Source of the DNA: an uncultured Candidatus Binatia bacterium
Lineage (GTDB): Bacteria > Desulfobacterota > Binatia > UBA9968 > JAJDTQ01
Length of the DNA: 64,000 nucleotides
Direction of reading: 5' to 3'
Assembly: GCA_958295985.1 (NCBI GenBank)
Contig: OY282432.1
Location: forward strand, 496,001 to 560,000
Of this stretch, positions 1-14,462 are shown in pieces. Made by a program: the position numbers and the translations under genes. The notes beneath the pieces were generated by a model. The model was not told the DNA's origin. It did no database searches and saw nothing but the letters and a program-made list of their open reading frames with translations. Within the stretch, counting starts at the first letter, position 1. Each line of letters opens with the position of its first letter.

Positions 1-1052
1 GGCACATGCGCCCCGGAATACACCTCCCAACGCGATGTTCTGCCCCGACAATGCGTGCTTCAATGAGGCCGGGGCACATGCGCCCCGGAATACCGAATGT
101 TGGTTCCGAAACAAAAGGGGGAGACATGGGCTTCAATGAGGCCGGGGCACATGCGCCCCGGAATACGGCGGCGAAGAAATGCCGTAGAGAGTGAATTATG
201 ACGGCTTCAATGAGGCCGGGGCACATGCGCCCCGGAATACCTACGTGGGCGCGGGGGACCCTCGCACGGGAAATTTGCTTCAATGAGGCCGGGGCACATG
301 CGCCCCGGAATACCTGCTTGTCGGCCCTGTCCCGCACGCCCCAGGGCATGCTTCAATGAGGCCGGGGCACATGCGCCCCGGAATACCATACCCCCACAGG
401 TTTGCAGGGTTGATGCTCTGCCCGCTTCAATGAGGCCGGGGCACATGCGCCCCGGAATACTCTCGAACACAGGCCCGAGAAGCTGCTGGTAGGACACGCT
501 TCAATGAGGCCGGGGCACATGCGCCCCGGAATACCTGAACAAGGTCCGTACCGGCCTTAACGTAACATCGCTTCAATGAGGCCGGGGCACATGCGCCCCG
601 GAATACGTAACACGTACACGACCACGGGGGACAATATCGCCTCGCTTCAATGAGGCCGGGGCACATGCGCCCCGGAATACCCGACGTGAACGTGACCTAC
701 TGGTATCAGAACGTCCCCGGGCTTCAATGAGGCCGGGGCACATGCGCCCCGGAATACCTCCAACGGCGTATTCACACGACGCCCAGGACCTAAGCTTCAA
801 TGAGGCCGGGGCACATGCGCCCCGGAATACTGTCATCGCTGCCGAAGTCCGGATCATGTCCCACATCGCTTCAATGAGGCCGGGGCACATGCGCCCCGGA
901 ATACCGAAGTCCGTCACTCATACATTCGAGGTCGTTCACCCGCTTCAATGAGGCCGGGGCACATGCGCCCCGGAATACAACCCACTGATCCGGTCATCAG
1001 GTGGGCGAGTGGAATGCTTCAATGAGGCCGGGGCACATGCGCCCCGGAATAC
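1..1052 (-). CRISPR. CRISPR array, 15 repeats (first one partial) and 14 spacers
   Basis: A 37-nt repeat recurs at 57, 130, 204, 277, 350, 424, 498, 570, 644, 721, 794, 868, 942 and 1016, and the last 21 nt of another copy fill 1-21, so the array continues off the left edge. On the plus strand each unit begins GCTTCAATGAGG and ends CCCCGGAATAC. Read on the minus strand it begins GTATTCCGGGG and ends CCTCATTGAAGC, the usual form of a crRNA 5' handle (ATTGAAGC), so I orient the array on the minus strand with its leader at 1053-1261, co-directional with the cas genes. The repeat forms a 7-bp stem (CCGGGGC/GCCCCGG). Every complete repeat read is identical. Spacers are 35-37 nt except one of 40 nt (681-720). 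That spacer can be read as DVNVTYWYQNVP, plausibly a phage structural protein, but this is only a guess. Confidence 0.98.
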
Positions 1053-1261
1053 CGTCCACTTCCATCTCTTTGTGTGGCTTGGCTTATTTCGATACGTTGC
1101 GAGCGCTGCTCTTTGCTGGTTCCGAGAGATACGTACTCCTTTCGAACGTTCCATATGGGTTCCCGGTATCTTCATGGTATACAAAGGAAAAACCCGATGC
1201 GAGCACTGCCCGTTATTTCATGTCCACTAAAGCACTCGCAGGCGGTGCGGCACATCGGGGC
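1053..1261 (-). promoter_or_regulatory. Putative CRISPR leader
   Basis: This 209-bp stretch lies between the cas2 stop codon and the first repeat in the inferred transcription direction. It holds no credible gene and is less GC-rich than its surroundings. The orientation of the repeat makes this the leader side, where new spacers would be inserted next to the repeat at 1016-1052. I could not pick out a convincing sigma-70 promoter or an integration-host-factor site by eye. Confidence 0.6.
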
Positions 1262-1555
1262 CTATACAATCGTAGCCTGCCGGGCCGGCGCGTCATAGCT
1301 CTTGCCAAGGCTCTCGACACGGGGGTCAACACTGTCGGCGGGACCCAGGTCGACGATCAGGATGTGGTCCTCCGAGGGCCGGATCAGGCCTTCCAAACGC
1401 ATGGCCATCTCGGCGCGTCGCCGGGCGGTCAGCCGACACTGAAAAACCGATAACTGAAGCCAGTGGCCATAGCCCTTCATGGTTCTGAATATCTTCTGCC
1501 AACGCTTCGGCTCGGTGATGTCATAGGTCACAATATAGAGGCGCTCGTTGGCCAT
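1262..1555 (-). CDS. cas2: Cas2 adaptation endoribonuclease-fold protein
   Basis: A protein of about 97 residues with the Cas2 opening MANERLYIVTYDI, in which the Asp of the first beta strand (VTYD) is the conserved metal-site residue, followed by a region typical of Cas2 (WLQLSVFQCRL). Cas2 dimers bridge two Cas1 dimers in the spacer-integration complex. A GTG at 1564 overlaps the cas4-cas1 stop codon and could also serve as start. I prefer the ATG at 1555, which has GGTGA a few bases upstream and a normal Cas2 N-terminus. It is the last gene of the operon before the leader and array. Confidence 0.96.
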   Translation of the reverse strand: MANERLYIVTYDITEPKRWQKIFRTMKGYGHWLQLSVFQCRLTARRRAEMAMRLEGLIRPSEDHILIVDLGPADSVDPRVESLGKSYDAPARQATIV

Positions 1556-1560
1556 GATGT

Positions 1561-3288
1561 TCACCGGGGGAGATAGTGCGGATAGACGCGGATCTCTCCC
1601 TGCAAGTGCCGGGCGAGCAACCGTGCCTGGACGTCGATCAACCGGCGCATGGAGACGCGATAACCGAAAACCGGATGGGTAGTCTCCTGCTCCATGCGGC
1701 GCTCGAAGGCTGCCATGAATGCCTTGCGACCGCCGGGCTTCAGCGTACAGCTTGGTCCATTAAAGACAAAGTCGCCCGGCCTGACCTCGCCGTTGTTCAC
1801 GGCCTGGATCACACAGGAGTCGGCGACAATGGGACGAAACGGCTCCATGAGGTCGAGGGCCAGGGCAGGGCGGCCGTGGCGCGGGCGGTGGTACAGACCC
1901 ATGTAGGGGTCCAGCCCTGTTGCCGAGATCGTGGTAGCGAAGGTTCGCGTCAGCAAAGCATAGGCCAGCGACAGCATGGCGTTCACGGGGTCCGTGGGAG
2001 GCCGCCGGTTGCGTGTCGAGAAGGAGAAAGTCGCCACGCCTTCTTCAGCGTTCGATGCAAGCATGTTCTCGAAGCGGGCGAAGTAGATCGCCGCAGCTTC
2101 GCCTTCGATACCCAATAGCTGTTGGGCACTTTCGGCGTAAGGCACACGCTGGGTTATACGCTTGAGCCGTTCCAACGCCTCCGCCTTCTCGCCCGTGTCC
2201 CGGTCGGCGCGCCAGTTACGGCGCAGCAGGGTGCGTGAGTTGCGCACTTTGGCCGCGACCAGATCGCGCGAGAAAGCCAGACAGCGGCGGTCATCAAAGG
2301 CAAACCGGTACTGGGCCTCGCGAACGGCAACGTTGCCGTTTCCGGTTCCGACGGTATGGCCGAGGAACCATCCTCCGGTGGAGAACCAAGAGACCGGAAC
2401 CTCGGCGTTCATCAGGGCGTGCAACGCAGGGGTGGTCACGGAGACCGGACCGAACAAAGCCACTTGGGAAACGTCTATCATCGGTACTTCGACCTTCTCC
2501 TCTTCCGCCTCGATGATAAACTGCTCTCCACTCTTGCGCAGCCGTGCACCCGGCGTCTGCACGTACAGGGGCAGGGCCGGGTTGTCGGACGGATTGAGGG
2601 GGCGTGGCGGATGACCTTTTCGAAACAGGTTGGTTTCGTCCGGCAAGCAGATGCCCGCCAGCGAGCATCGCGGGCATTTCGGGCTGTTTTCGAGCGGCGG
2701 CGGCCGGTAGCTGGAAGCCGCGGCCGCCCGCAAACCCGAAATCGCCTCCAACGTTCGGGCGCGAAGCTCGCTGTCCAGGACGATCGGCACTTTCTCGCGC
2801 GAGCCAGCGTACCACAGCGCACCCTGGCTGACTGTGTAGCCGTTGTCCTCCAGGATCATGGCCTGTGCACAGACTTGGACGCGCTCGGGCTCGTAGGCGC
2901 CCGCGGCCACGTGCGGTCGCTTGCCCTTCTTGAAGTCTACGGGCGTGGCCGATTCCCCGTCCGCCTCCACCACGTCCATCTTTGCGATGATGCCCAGGCG
3001 TTCTGAGGACATGGTGACCGCCCTGGCCCGGGCCATCTCCTCGTCGAGATCTTCAGGTGCGGGCAAACGGCCGCCGCCTTCGTCCACCCGCGCGTGAGCG
3101 CGCCGCCCTTCCGCGGTGTCCGCGCTATCGGCCCATTCGCCCTCGACCCATTCCAGGTAGGCGAGACGGGGGCAGTAGACCCATTCGTTGATCATGCGGA
3201 CGGGGATGAGCGGGGTATCGCCGGTCGCCGGAGGCGGCGGCAGGCCAAGCATGAGTTGTTGTTCATTGCTCATGCGACTCACCAGCAT
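1561..3288 (-). CDS. cas4-cas1: Cas4-Cas1 fusion integrase
   Basis: A 575-residue fusion. Residues about 30-215 are Cas4: Cys39, then a C-terminal cluster Cys205, Cys208 and Cys214 that would hold a 4Fe-4S centre, with a RecB-type nuclease core (Asp118 and Lys120 in VDFKKG). Residues about 225-575 are Cas1, with the metal-site residues Glu395 (LLGIEGEA), His467 (GLYHRP) and Asp479 (LDLMEPFRP). Such fusions are characteristic of type I-G (formerly I-U) systems, where the Cas4 part selects spacers carrying a TTN PAM and the Cas1 part integrates them. The stop overlaps the cas2 start region. A second ATG at 3273 (MSNEQQ) is an alternative start. About 100 bp separate it from the upstream toxin gene, so it may depend on read-through or on a promoter I do not see. 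Confidence 0.97.
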   Translation of the reverse strand: MLVSRMSNEQQLMLGLPPPPATGDTPLIPVRMINEWVYCPRLAYLEWVEGEWADSADTAEGRRAHARVDEGGGRLPAPEDLDEEMARARAVTMSSERLGIIAKMDVVEADGESATPVDFKKGKRPHVAAGAYEPERVQVCAQAMILEDNGYTVSQGALWYAGSREKVPIVLDSELRARTLEAISGLRAAAASSYRPPPLENSPKCPRCSLAGICLPDETNLFRKGHPPRPLNPSDNPALPLYVQTPGARLRKSGEQFIIEAEEEKVEVPMIDVSQVALFGPVSVTTPALHALMNAEVPVSWFSTGGWFLGHTVGTGNGNVAVREAQYRFAFDDRRCLAFSRDLVAAKVRNSRTLLRRNWRADRDTGEKAEALERLKRITQRVPYAESAQQLLGIEGEAAAIYFARFENMLASNAEEGVATFSFSTRNRRPPTDPVNAMLSLAYALLTRTFATTISATGLDPYMGLYHRPRHGRPALALDLMEPFRPIVADSCVIQAVNNGEVRPGDFVFNGPSCTLKPGGRKAFMAAFERRMEQETTHPVFGYRVSMRRLIDVQARLLARHLQGEIRVYPHYLPR

Positions 3289-3396
3289 GACTTCCGGTCA
3301 GCGCCGCCCTTGGAACTGGCCGTCGGTTCCCTTCCATTCGGTCGGGACAGAAACGAAGAAACCGATACGCAGATGTCGGGCACAGGCAACTGGAAG

Positions 3397-3822
3397 TCAC
3401 TCCGACCACGGATTGAAGATCGGGACGCCGGTTCTGCGAAAGTCTTTCTCGTTTCGCGTACAGACCGTCAGGGAATGCACTTGGGCGGTGGCGGCGATGA
3501 ACAGGTCCGGCTGGCTGAACAGTATCCTTTGTTTCCTGCCTCGCTCCACCATTCGGCGCCATTCCAGGATCACCTCCTCGTCTATGAGCAAAATACGCCC
3601 GGCAAACCACGGTCTCAGCCGGTGGGTCAGCCAAGTTTCGAGTTCTCCGCGGAACACCGAATCGGCTTGGCACTCAATCCCGAAACGGACCTCGGCAAGC
3701 GTAACGCTGCTGAGAAAGAAACTGTCCGGCGCTTGCGCATCCGACCATGCTTTCACACGGCGGTCGGGCCGGACTTTCCGCAACTCGGATACGACGTTGG
3801 AGTCGAGCAGCCATCCATTCAC
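3397..3822 (-). CDS. PIN-domain toxin (VapC/FitB-like)
   Basis: A 141-residue PIN ribonuclease. It begins WLLDSNVVSEL with the first acidic residue (Asp8), continues with LAEVRFGIE (second acidic position), and ends with the PDLFIAATAQ...TRNEKDF segment that supplies the remaining acidic residues and the closing Asp typical of FitB/VapC toxins. VapC-type toxins cleave tRNA or rRNA when free of antitoxin. The start overlaps the stop of the upstream antitoxin by 4 bp. The pair sits inside the cas gene block, between the type I-G effector genes and the adaptation genes, on the same strand. It may act as an addiction guard for the locus, but that is inference. Confidence 0.93.
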   Translation of the reverse strand: MNGWLLDSNVVSELRKVRPDRRVKAWSDAQAPDSFFLSSVTLAEVRFGIECQADSVFRGELETWLTHRLRPWFAGRILLIDEEVILEWRRMVERGRKQRILFSQPDLFIAATAQVHSLTVCTRNEKDFRRTGVPIFNPWSE

Positions 3823-4115
3823 AACTCGACCTTGCGGACCGGGCTCCGCACGCCCTTGTCGCCGAACTCCAAGCGGTTCAAGGGGGATTGAGACAGGAGA
3901 TCGTGCAACCTTGTCGATGTGCCCAGCGACCGGAGGCGGTCAAACTCGGACGCCGAGACAATCACCACTGCGTCCTTGCCGTGAACCGTCACACGCTGTG
4001 GCTGACCCGAGGCTGCAAGGCGAACGACATCGCTGAACTTTGCCTTGGCCTCTCCCAGCTTCCAGCCGGAGCGCAGCACCGGACCAGTCTGCCTAGCTTG
4101 ACGAGATTTGCTCAT
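3819..4115 (-). CDS. Phd/YefM-family antitoxin
   Basis: A 98-residue protein with the Phd/YefM pattern: WKLGEAKAKFSDVVRLAASGQPQRVTVHGKDAVVIVSASEFDRL, the DNA-binding N-terminal fold that recognises its own operator. The C-terminal tail (about 70-98) would wrap and block the PIN toxin encoded directly downstream with a 4-bp overlap. A near-perfect palindrome lies upstream within a promoter-like sequence, consistent with autoregulation. The pair is likely to be transcribed both from its own promoter and by read-through from the cas operon. Confidence 0.93.
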   Translation of the reverse strand: MSKSRQARQTGPVLRSGWKLGEAKAKFSDVVRLAASGQPQRVTVHGKDAVVIVSASEFDRLRSLGTSTRLHDLLSQSPLNRLEFGDKGVRSPVRKVEL

Positions 4116-4129
4116 AAGACCCCTCTTAC

Positions 4130-4159
4130 TTCATAGTGACCAATTTAGTCAAAATACAA
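4130..4159 (-). promoter_or_regulatory. Candidate promoter and operator of the toxin-antitoxin pair
   Basis: On the minus strand TTGTAT (4159-4154) and TATGAA (4135-4130) are 18 bp apart, a plausible -35/-10 pair. Between them lies the imperfect palindrome TGACTAAATTGGTCA (4151-4137), in which all but one pair of positions are symmetric. Phd-type antitoxins repress their own promoters by binding such palindromes. The region 4116-4236 otherwise has no gene. Confidence 0.5.
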
Positions 4160-4236
4160 GGAAGGGAGTTCCGTTTCAAGGCAGCGGTACACATCACGGC
4201 TGGTTGTGTTCAATGCGGTAGACCGCCTCTTTTGAA

Positions 4237-9633
<5,397 letters not shown>

Positions 9634-10887
9634 TTACTCTGTGGGCTGTTCTGTAGCCGAAACCTTTCGACTGCGCCGAATCAGTTCCAGCAGTTTTGGG
9701 GCAGGGACGAGGCGCAGTTCGTCAGTTTCCCAGCCAAGCCCTGCTTCCGCCGCGTGGGCTGCGGCAGCGGAAACGATCTCAGCCGCTACCGTTCGGTCCA
9801 CATCCAGGACTTCACCGGCAGCGCCGTCCCGTCCCAGAAGTTCGAGTCGCGGAGGATGGATCGGGAGCAACAGACAGCGGGACCGAAGATCGAAGTCGGT
9901 CTCGTATTGATAGGCGATAGCGGCTACGCCCAGCGCGGCCACCGCCGTGCGCGCGGCCGTTTGGGCCTCCCGGCCCGCGCCTCTGAATCGCAGCCGGCGC
10001 AACGCCGCCAGGGAAATGACCGTGGTCTGTTCCGCCTTCGATATGGTGACGCCGCCGGCCAACGAATCGATGGTGGGCACGATGTTACCGTGGTTGATCT
10101 TGGACGGCTGCCCGGCCTCACCGCTTGCGCTGCCGCGCGACGCGTGGACCGGTTCGCCCTTCTTGTTCTTTTCCGCGCTGTGCGGATCGAGCGTCCACAC
10201 CTCGGCCGGATCCTCGCTGTTGAATGCGCGATCCTCCGACGCTACCTTCTCGATCTGTAGCGGATCGATACGGCTTCCCACCTTCCTGCCGACCACGGCG
10301 TCAAAACCCACGATCTCCGAAACATAGGCGCGTTGAAACTTCGAACCCAGACCACCCTTGGGGCCTGTGGAGTCCCACATACCGAACAACAGCGAGGTGG
10401 GAGAGTAGCGGAACAACTCGGTGGCGTTGCGCGGCGTTGCGTCGGTGATGGCGCGACCGATGTCCGACAGCCGGAACAACGTCCCATCCAGCAGGCTGTC
10501 CCGGAAGATTGCGTCCGCCAACCGATGCGGGGCTTCAAGAACGGTCAGCCTCTCGTAGTCCACTGCATCGCCGGCCTCCGCGAAATCGACGAAGGGTACG
10601 GGAAATCCCAGTTCGCCTCGCTCCCAACCTTCGAGCAGGGCCAACTCCGCCCGGTTCGCCTGGGACGCCACAGAATCCAACAGGACGGTGGTGGTCACCT
10701 TGTCCATATCGCCGACTTGGCGTTCTTCCACAGCATACTTGTGCTCGGTGCGACCTTCGACGGCGTAGGACGGCGGGAACACCTTGTCTCCCACGCCGCC
10801 AGCGGGTTGCAACTCCATACGCGACCGCAGAGCCACCGCATGGCCGTCTACGGCGTCCCGGAGTCGCTCAAATGTCAGCTTGGGCAT
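9634..10887 (-). CDS. csb1: Csb1, Cas7-type backbone subunit of type I-G
   Basis: A 417-residue RAMP protein of the Csb1/Cas7u family (opening MPKLTFERLRDAV; FPPSYAV, TTTVLLDSVASQANRAELALL). Cas7 subunits polymerise along the crRNA spacer and impose the kink that flips out every sixth base of the guide. The start at 10887 has a clear AAGGAG Shine-Dalgarno; the upstream in-frame extension to 10968 runs into the cmr6 end and looks non-coding. This gene begins the type I-G half of the operon, just downstream of cmr6. Confidence 0.95.
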   Translation of the reverse strand: MPKLTFERLRDAVDGHAVALRSRMELQPAGGVGDKVFPPSYAVEGRTEHKYAVEERQVGDMDKVTTTVLLDSVASQANRAELALLEGWERGELGFPVPFVDFAEAGDAVDYERLTVLEAPHRLADAIFRDSLLDGTLFRLSDIGRAITDATPRNATELFRYSPTSLLFGMWDSTGPKGGLGSKFQRAYVSEIVGFDAVVGRKVGSRIDPLQIEKVASEDRAFNSEDPAEVWTLDPHSAEKNKKGEPVHASRGSASGEAGQPSKINHGNIVPTIDSLAGGVTISKAEQTTVISLAALRRLRFRGAGREAQTAARTAVAALGVAAIAYQYETDFDLRSRCLLLPIHPPRLELLGRDGAAGEVLDVDRTVAAEIVSAAAAHAAEAGLGWETDELRLVPAPKLLELIRRSRKVSATEQPTE

Positions 10888-10964
10888 TGTCTTGCTCCTT
10901 TCCTGCTGGTGATGATCGATGGTCATCGTGTCTGTGTCTGTGATGGCGCGCCTGCGCCCGGTAC

Positions 10965-12083
10965 TCACAAGTAGTCGAGTGCCGCCGTCCGGTCAAGCAG
11001 TTGCGCCCGTTCCTTGAGCTTCTTCTTTCCGACCTTGGTGGCGCGTTCGCGGGGTTTACCGCGCCGCCAGCCGTCGACCAAGTCGGTGGCGTGAACCGCA
11101 CGAGCGAAGGCCTTGCGCTCCTCAGCGTCCTGGAGGGGTTCTTTTTCCAAGTGAATCCGCACCAAATCGAGTATCTCTTCCTCGGATTTGTCCTTGATCT
11201 CCAAGCGCCATCGTCCCTCCGGGCTCTTCATCGCTTCCTGACGTTCCCGTTCCTCTCGATACCGCAGGGCCTCGCTACGAACAGATTCATTCCACTGGTG
11301 TGTCTGCTTGTCGTCGTCGCGGAAGCGCCCGTAGCCGATAGCCGTTTTTGCGCCGCCTCCCGCATAAGCCAGAGCGCATCGAAGCCACTTCGAGACGGTC
11401 TCGATGTCTCTTGCCGCAACGGTGCGGCAGGGGATGATCCCGAACAGGAAACGAGTCTCGGCAGCGGTAACCAGGAAAGGGATGGGAATCGGAGAGCACC
11501 AGTCTCCCGGCGGATCATCATCGCTCCACCCTGCATAGTGGGGCGTCATGATGTCGGCTTCGAGGTGCACGGGAGCAACCGGAACTGCGTCCAGAAAACA
11601 CATAGTCCCTGCGGTTCCAGGCCCTCCCAACAGACGTTGCTGTTCCGTTGGCGCCACGCCCTCAGCCTTGGCCCATGAGCGTACCAACCCCTTGACCGAA
11701 CTTGCCGGTAGGTAGGGGGTTCCCAGGGTCGGATGCCACGCAAATCCATTCTCGACAGGATGGCTGCGGCCCAAACCCGTCACGAAACGGGACTCGGTGG
11801 CGAACACCGTGGCCCGGCCGTTCCGTGACTCGATGAGGCGCATCAGCCGGAAAACGGTTTCTTCGATGAGGTCTCGTGCGCCGATGGTGTTGGCACCGGC
11901 GAGTGTTTGGATCCACTCAAGCTTGGGGTTCTTGTCGCGACTTGGCGACGTCGCCTCCAACTTTACGGTGGATTCTTCGATCGGCCACCGGTTGTAGAAT
12001 TTGTCGAACCACAAACCCGCGTGCCCTCTGGCATCTCGGCTCGGTGGCTCCTGCGCTGCATTCCTGTACAGAGGGCGGCTCAT
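10965..12083 (-). CDS. cmr6: Cmr6, type III-B RAMP subunit
   Basis: A 372-residue Cas7-like RAMP protein, recognised by the Cmr6 core: TRFVTGLGRSHPVENGFAWHP with LGTPYLPASSVKGLVRSWA, and a glycine-rich stretch AYAGGGAKTAIGYGRF near residue 270. Cmr6 caps the 3' end of the Cmr backbone. The start overlaps the end of cmr5 by 4 bp. It is the last gene of the type III half; 77 bp separate it from csb1. Confidence 0.95.
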   Translation of the reverse strand: MSRPLYRNAAQEPPSRDARGHAGLWFDKFYNRWPIEESTVKLEATSPSRDKNPKLEWIQTLAGANTIGARDLIEETVFRLMRLIESRNGRATVFATESRFVTGLGRSHPVENGFAWHPTLGTPYLPASSVKGLVRSWAKAEGVAPTEQQRLLGGPGTAGTMCFLDAVPVAPVHLEADIMTPHYAGWSDDDPPGDWCSPIPIPFLVTAAETRFLFGIIPCRTVAARDIETVSKWLRCALAYAGGGAKTAIGYGRFRDDDKQTHQWNESVRSEALRYREERERQEAMKSPEGRWRLEIKDKSEEEILDLVRIHLEKEPLQDAEERKAFARAVHATDLVDGWRRGKPRERATKVGKKKLKERAQLLDRTAALDYL

Positions 12084-12508
12084 GTGTTGTCGTCCTCACC
12101 CTTCGGGAAAGAGGCGCGGCAGCATTTTTTGTGCCACTCCAGCCACGCCAAAGCCTCGGCCTGCGCCTGCAGGTAATGGGACTCGTCGTTTTTGGTGATA
12201 GCTGTCAGAAGGTCCTGAGCCGAGGGAAACACCCCGCCTTCAGCCCGACAGAGCCACTCATGCAGGTTTTCGTAGAGGGCGGCGTGGGCTTGTTTGTCTT
12301 CTCCTTCCGGCTTCGGTCCGGCGGCGACGCGCTCCGTCGCGAGCGCCTGCCCTAGGCCGTTCATGATGATGGTCGGGCCCAGGCGATCCACGTAGGCACG
12401 GTACTTGTTCTTGAAACCTGATGACTTGCCTTCCATCGCGTCGATACGTGAAAAGGCGTCCGCAGCGCGCTGCTGCTCAATGGTCTGCTGCTTTTTCGCG
12501 ATCTTCAT
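12080..12508 (-). CDS. cmr5: Cmr5, type III-B small subunit
   Basis: A 142-residue, largely helical protein with the Cmr5 pattern: QQTIEQQRAADAF near the start, then KYRAYVDRLGPTIIMNGLGQALA. Cmr5 lines the target-binding groove of the Cmr complex opposite the Cmr4 backbone. It overlaps cmr4 by 4 bp upstream and cmr6 by 4 bp downstream, indicating coupled translation and fixed stoichiometry. Confidence 0.94.
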   Translation of the reverse strand: MKIAKKQQTIEQQRAADAFSRIDAMEGKSSGFKNKYRAYVDRLGPTIIMNGLGQALATERVAAGPKPEGEDKQAHAALYENLHEWLCRAEGGVFPSAQDLLTAITKNDESHYLQAQAEALAWLEWHKKCCRASFPKGEDDNT

Positions 12509-13338
12509 ACCGGACCTCCTGCGTCGTCGGCTCGACGCACCTTGACGGCGAACCAGCCTTGTCCCACCGTCTCGTTGCCGCCCGCCTGCAGGTACGAATC
12601 GTTCTCGGGGAAAAGCGCATCCAGTGCGCGAAGGACTTCGTCACCACGACTCATGATTATGGCGTGCATGACTGTGTCCGGAGGCAGCGTCTCCTCATAC
12701 CAAAGACCCTGGCTCTTCTTCGTCCCGGCTTCCAGGACGTTGCGCGCCTGGATGGCGAGGCCGTAGCGGACGAACCAAGCGCAGTCATCGTTATCCAGGA
12801 TGGCGATCTGGGACTTCAGACGGTTCCGGGTTTCCTCGTGAAACACAAGTGGCGCGATGGCATCCATCAAGTCTGTCGCCGGTTCCCCGCTGATGATGAA
12901 CTGCCTCTCTTCAAGGAACATACTGCCGTTGCCTGCTGCAAGGACGGAGCCACTCTCGACGGAAGGAACCTCTGGTCTGGATGCAAAGCCCGCTCGGGCG
13001 AGGTCACGAACATACCGCTCGATCAGATGAGGACATGTTACCCATCGGAACGAGGCTGTCAGGCTTCGCACGGGAAGCAGCAACAGCCGTGCATCCGAGA
13101 CCAGTAGATCCCCTGCCTGATCCGGTTTTCCAAAGCGTTGAGCCGCGTCTAACTGGTTAGTTTCATTGTTGATCGTTTCCGCCTTGTCCTTCAACGCCCC
13201 CTTCAGACTCGATCCTACGAGCACCGGGTAATCCGTGGCAGCCTCACGGGCCACGGGAAGGTCCACGACCCCCATGCCGCGTCCGGCGCCGGGATGGATT
13301 GGGGTTTCGGCCAGGAGACCGAGGATTGCCGAGTTCAT
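12505..13338 (-). CDS. cmr4: Cmr4, type III-B backbone subunit and target-RNA nuclease
   Basis: A 277-residue Cas7-type RAMP protein: ETPIHPGAGRGMGVVDLPVAREAATDYP followed by VGSSLKGALKD. Asp26, in GMGVVD, falls at the position of the catalytic Asp that cuts target RNA every six nucleotides in characterised Cmr4 proteins, so RNA cleavage should be intact. The C-terminus carries GGNETVGQGWF, the usual glycine-rich RAMP ending. Start and stop overlap cmr3 and cmr5. Confidence 0.96.
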   Translation of the reverse strand: MNSAILGLLAETPIHPGAGRGMGVVDLPVAREAATDYPVLVGSSLKGALKDKAETINNETNQLDAAQRFGKPDQAGDLLVSDARLLLLPVRSLTASFRWVTCPHLIERYVRDLARAGFASRPEVPSVESGSVLAAGNGSMFLEERQFIISGEPATDLMDAIAPLVFHEETRNRLKSQIAILDNDDCAWFVRYGLAIQARNVLEAGTKKSQGLWYEETLPPDTVMHAIIMSRGDEVLRALDALFPENDSYLQAGGNETVGQGWFAVKVRRADDAGGPV

Positions 13339-14462
13339 GATGTCACCTCCGTTGGGTCAGACCAGATACCGAGTGCTACGAGACCGAAACCGTGCTGTCG
13401 GCGTGACCCGACACGCACCAGTCGGTCGTTGGAACTGATGGCGTCGACGAAACGCCCGGGTTCGCGTGTTTCGCAGAAGAGCACGCTGCCCGGCGGCAGT
13501 ACACTCCGAAGGGGCAGCGGCCGGTGTGCATGAGAATCCCAGCCGCCGATCCGTTGGGGACGGTCGAGACAAGCGGACACGATCCTGACGTCGCCGGTAA
13601 CATCCAACGGATGCTTGCCAAGGTAGACCGCTTCCTCAATGTCGAGGGGGGTCAGCGCAATGATCGTAACCCGGCCATGGGATTCGATCTCCTGCAAAGG
13701 CATGTCGAGGGTTACATCGGCGTTCCATTCCTGACATTCCGCGAAACGCCCTTCACCCCCCAGCGGCACGATGCGACCGAAGGGGTGTGTCCAGTCATCA
13801 GGTAAACCGGCAATCTGCGCCCCAAGCGAGACACCTTGCGCTAGGCGCACATGCTGGGTGCTGTACAGCATTCCTTCCTGCGCCGTCCGTGTATTTCTGT
13901 CGCGCGCAAGGCCGATACGCGGCTCGTTGCTCCAGAGCTCATGCCTCGATACGATCCCAGTTCCTGATGGGATCTCACCACGAAGCACGTCAGCCATGTC
14001 CGTCCGCGTGAGCCACCAGTCGTCGCCGGTCTTGAGGTCCGGTCTTTGGTCGCTGGTTGGCGGCACAGGAAGCCGAACGGCATCACCCAAGTCGCACGCC
14101 GCCGCAGAACCTGGGCGGAGCAGGACGCGCGGCGTCCACCCGTCGTGGTTAATCGAGCCGAGCAAGTGCCGCGGCGCCCGGAAGAGCGGCTGGCCGCAAC
14201 GGAGGAGGAACGGACCGTCGAACGAGAGCATACCGAGGTCGTCCGGGCCGTCTCCGAGAACTCCGTTGTGTTCCTCCGGCCACAACCCTCGCCCATTCCA
14301 GCCGTTGCAGAGAGCCAGGGCCGCGCGGATTGCGCCGGTTAGCGACCCTGGATGGGGCGGAAACACGCTTGTCACGCCGTCCTGCGGGGAACTGTCGGCA
14401 GAAAAGGGTGTACCGTCACGAAAAAACAGAGTGTCCACGGGATCGAGACTCACGCCGATCAC
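13335..14462 (-). CDS. cmr3: Cmr3, Cas5-type subunit of type III-B
   Basis: A 375-residue protein beginning with the Cmr3 signature DPVDTLFFRDGTPFSAD, followed by FPPHPGSLTGAIRAALA, and ending with a RRQHGFGLVALG glycine-rich stretch. Cmr3 binds the 5' handle of the crRNA and pairs with Cmr2/Cas10. It overlaps cmr2 by 4 bp and cmr4 by 4 bp. Nothing looks broken. Confidence 0.95.
   Translation of the reverse strand: MIGVSLDPVDTLFFRDGTPFSADSSPQDGVTSVFPPHPGSLTGAIRAALALCNGWNGRGLWPEEHNGVLGDGPDDLGMLSFDGPFLLRCGQPLFRAPRHLLGSINHDGWTPRVLLRPGSAAACDLGDAVRLPVPPTSDQRPDLKTGDDWWLTRTDMADVLRGEIPSGTGIVSRHELWSNEPRIGLARDRNTRTAQEGMLYSTQHVRLAQGVSLGAQIAGLPDDWTHPFGRIVPLGGEGRFAECQEWNADVTLDMPLQEIESHGRVTIIALTPLDIEEAVYLGKHPLDVTGDVRIVSACLDRPQRIGGWDSHAHRPLPLRSVLPPGSVLFCETREPGRFVDAISSNDRLVRVGSRRQHGFGLVALGIWSDPTEVTS

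Noticed and set aside
1..1052. Plus-strand transcription of the CRISPR array.
   Set aside because: In that orientation the repeat would end GGAATAC, unlike known handles, and the leader would be out of the window. The minus-strand reading ends ATTGAAGC and puts the leader next to cas2.
4190..4236. A second repeat-like element near the toxin-antitoxin promoter (minus strand GCGG-TCTA-CCGC followed by ATTGAAC, and a later CCTTGAAACGG).
   Set aside because: The two handle-like motifs are only about 33 nt apart, leaving no room for a repeat plus spacer, and the stem is 4 bp. It looks like chance.
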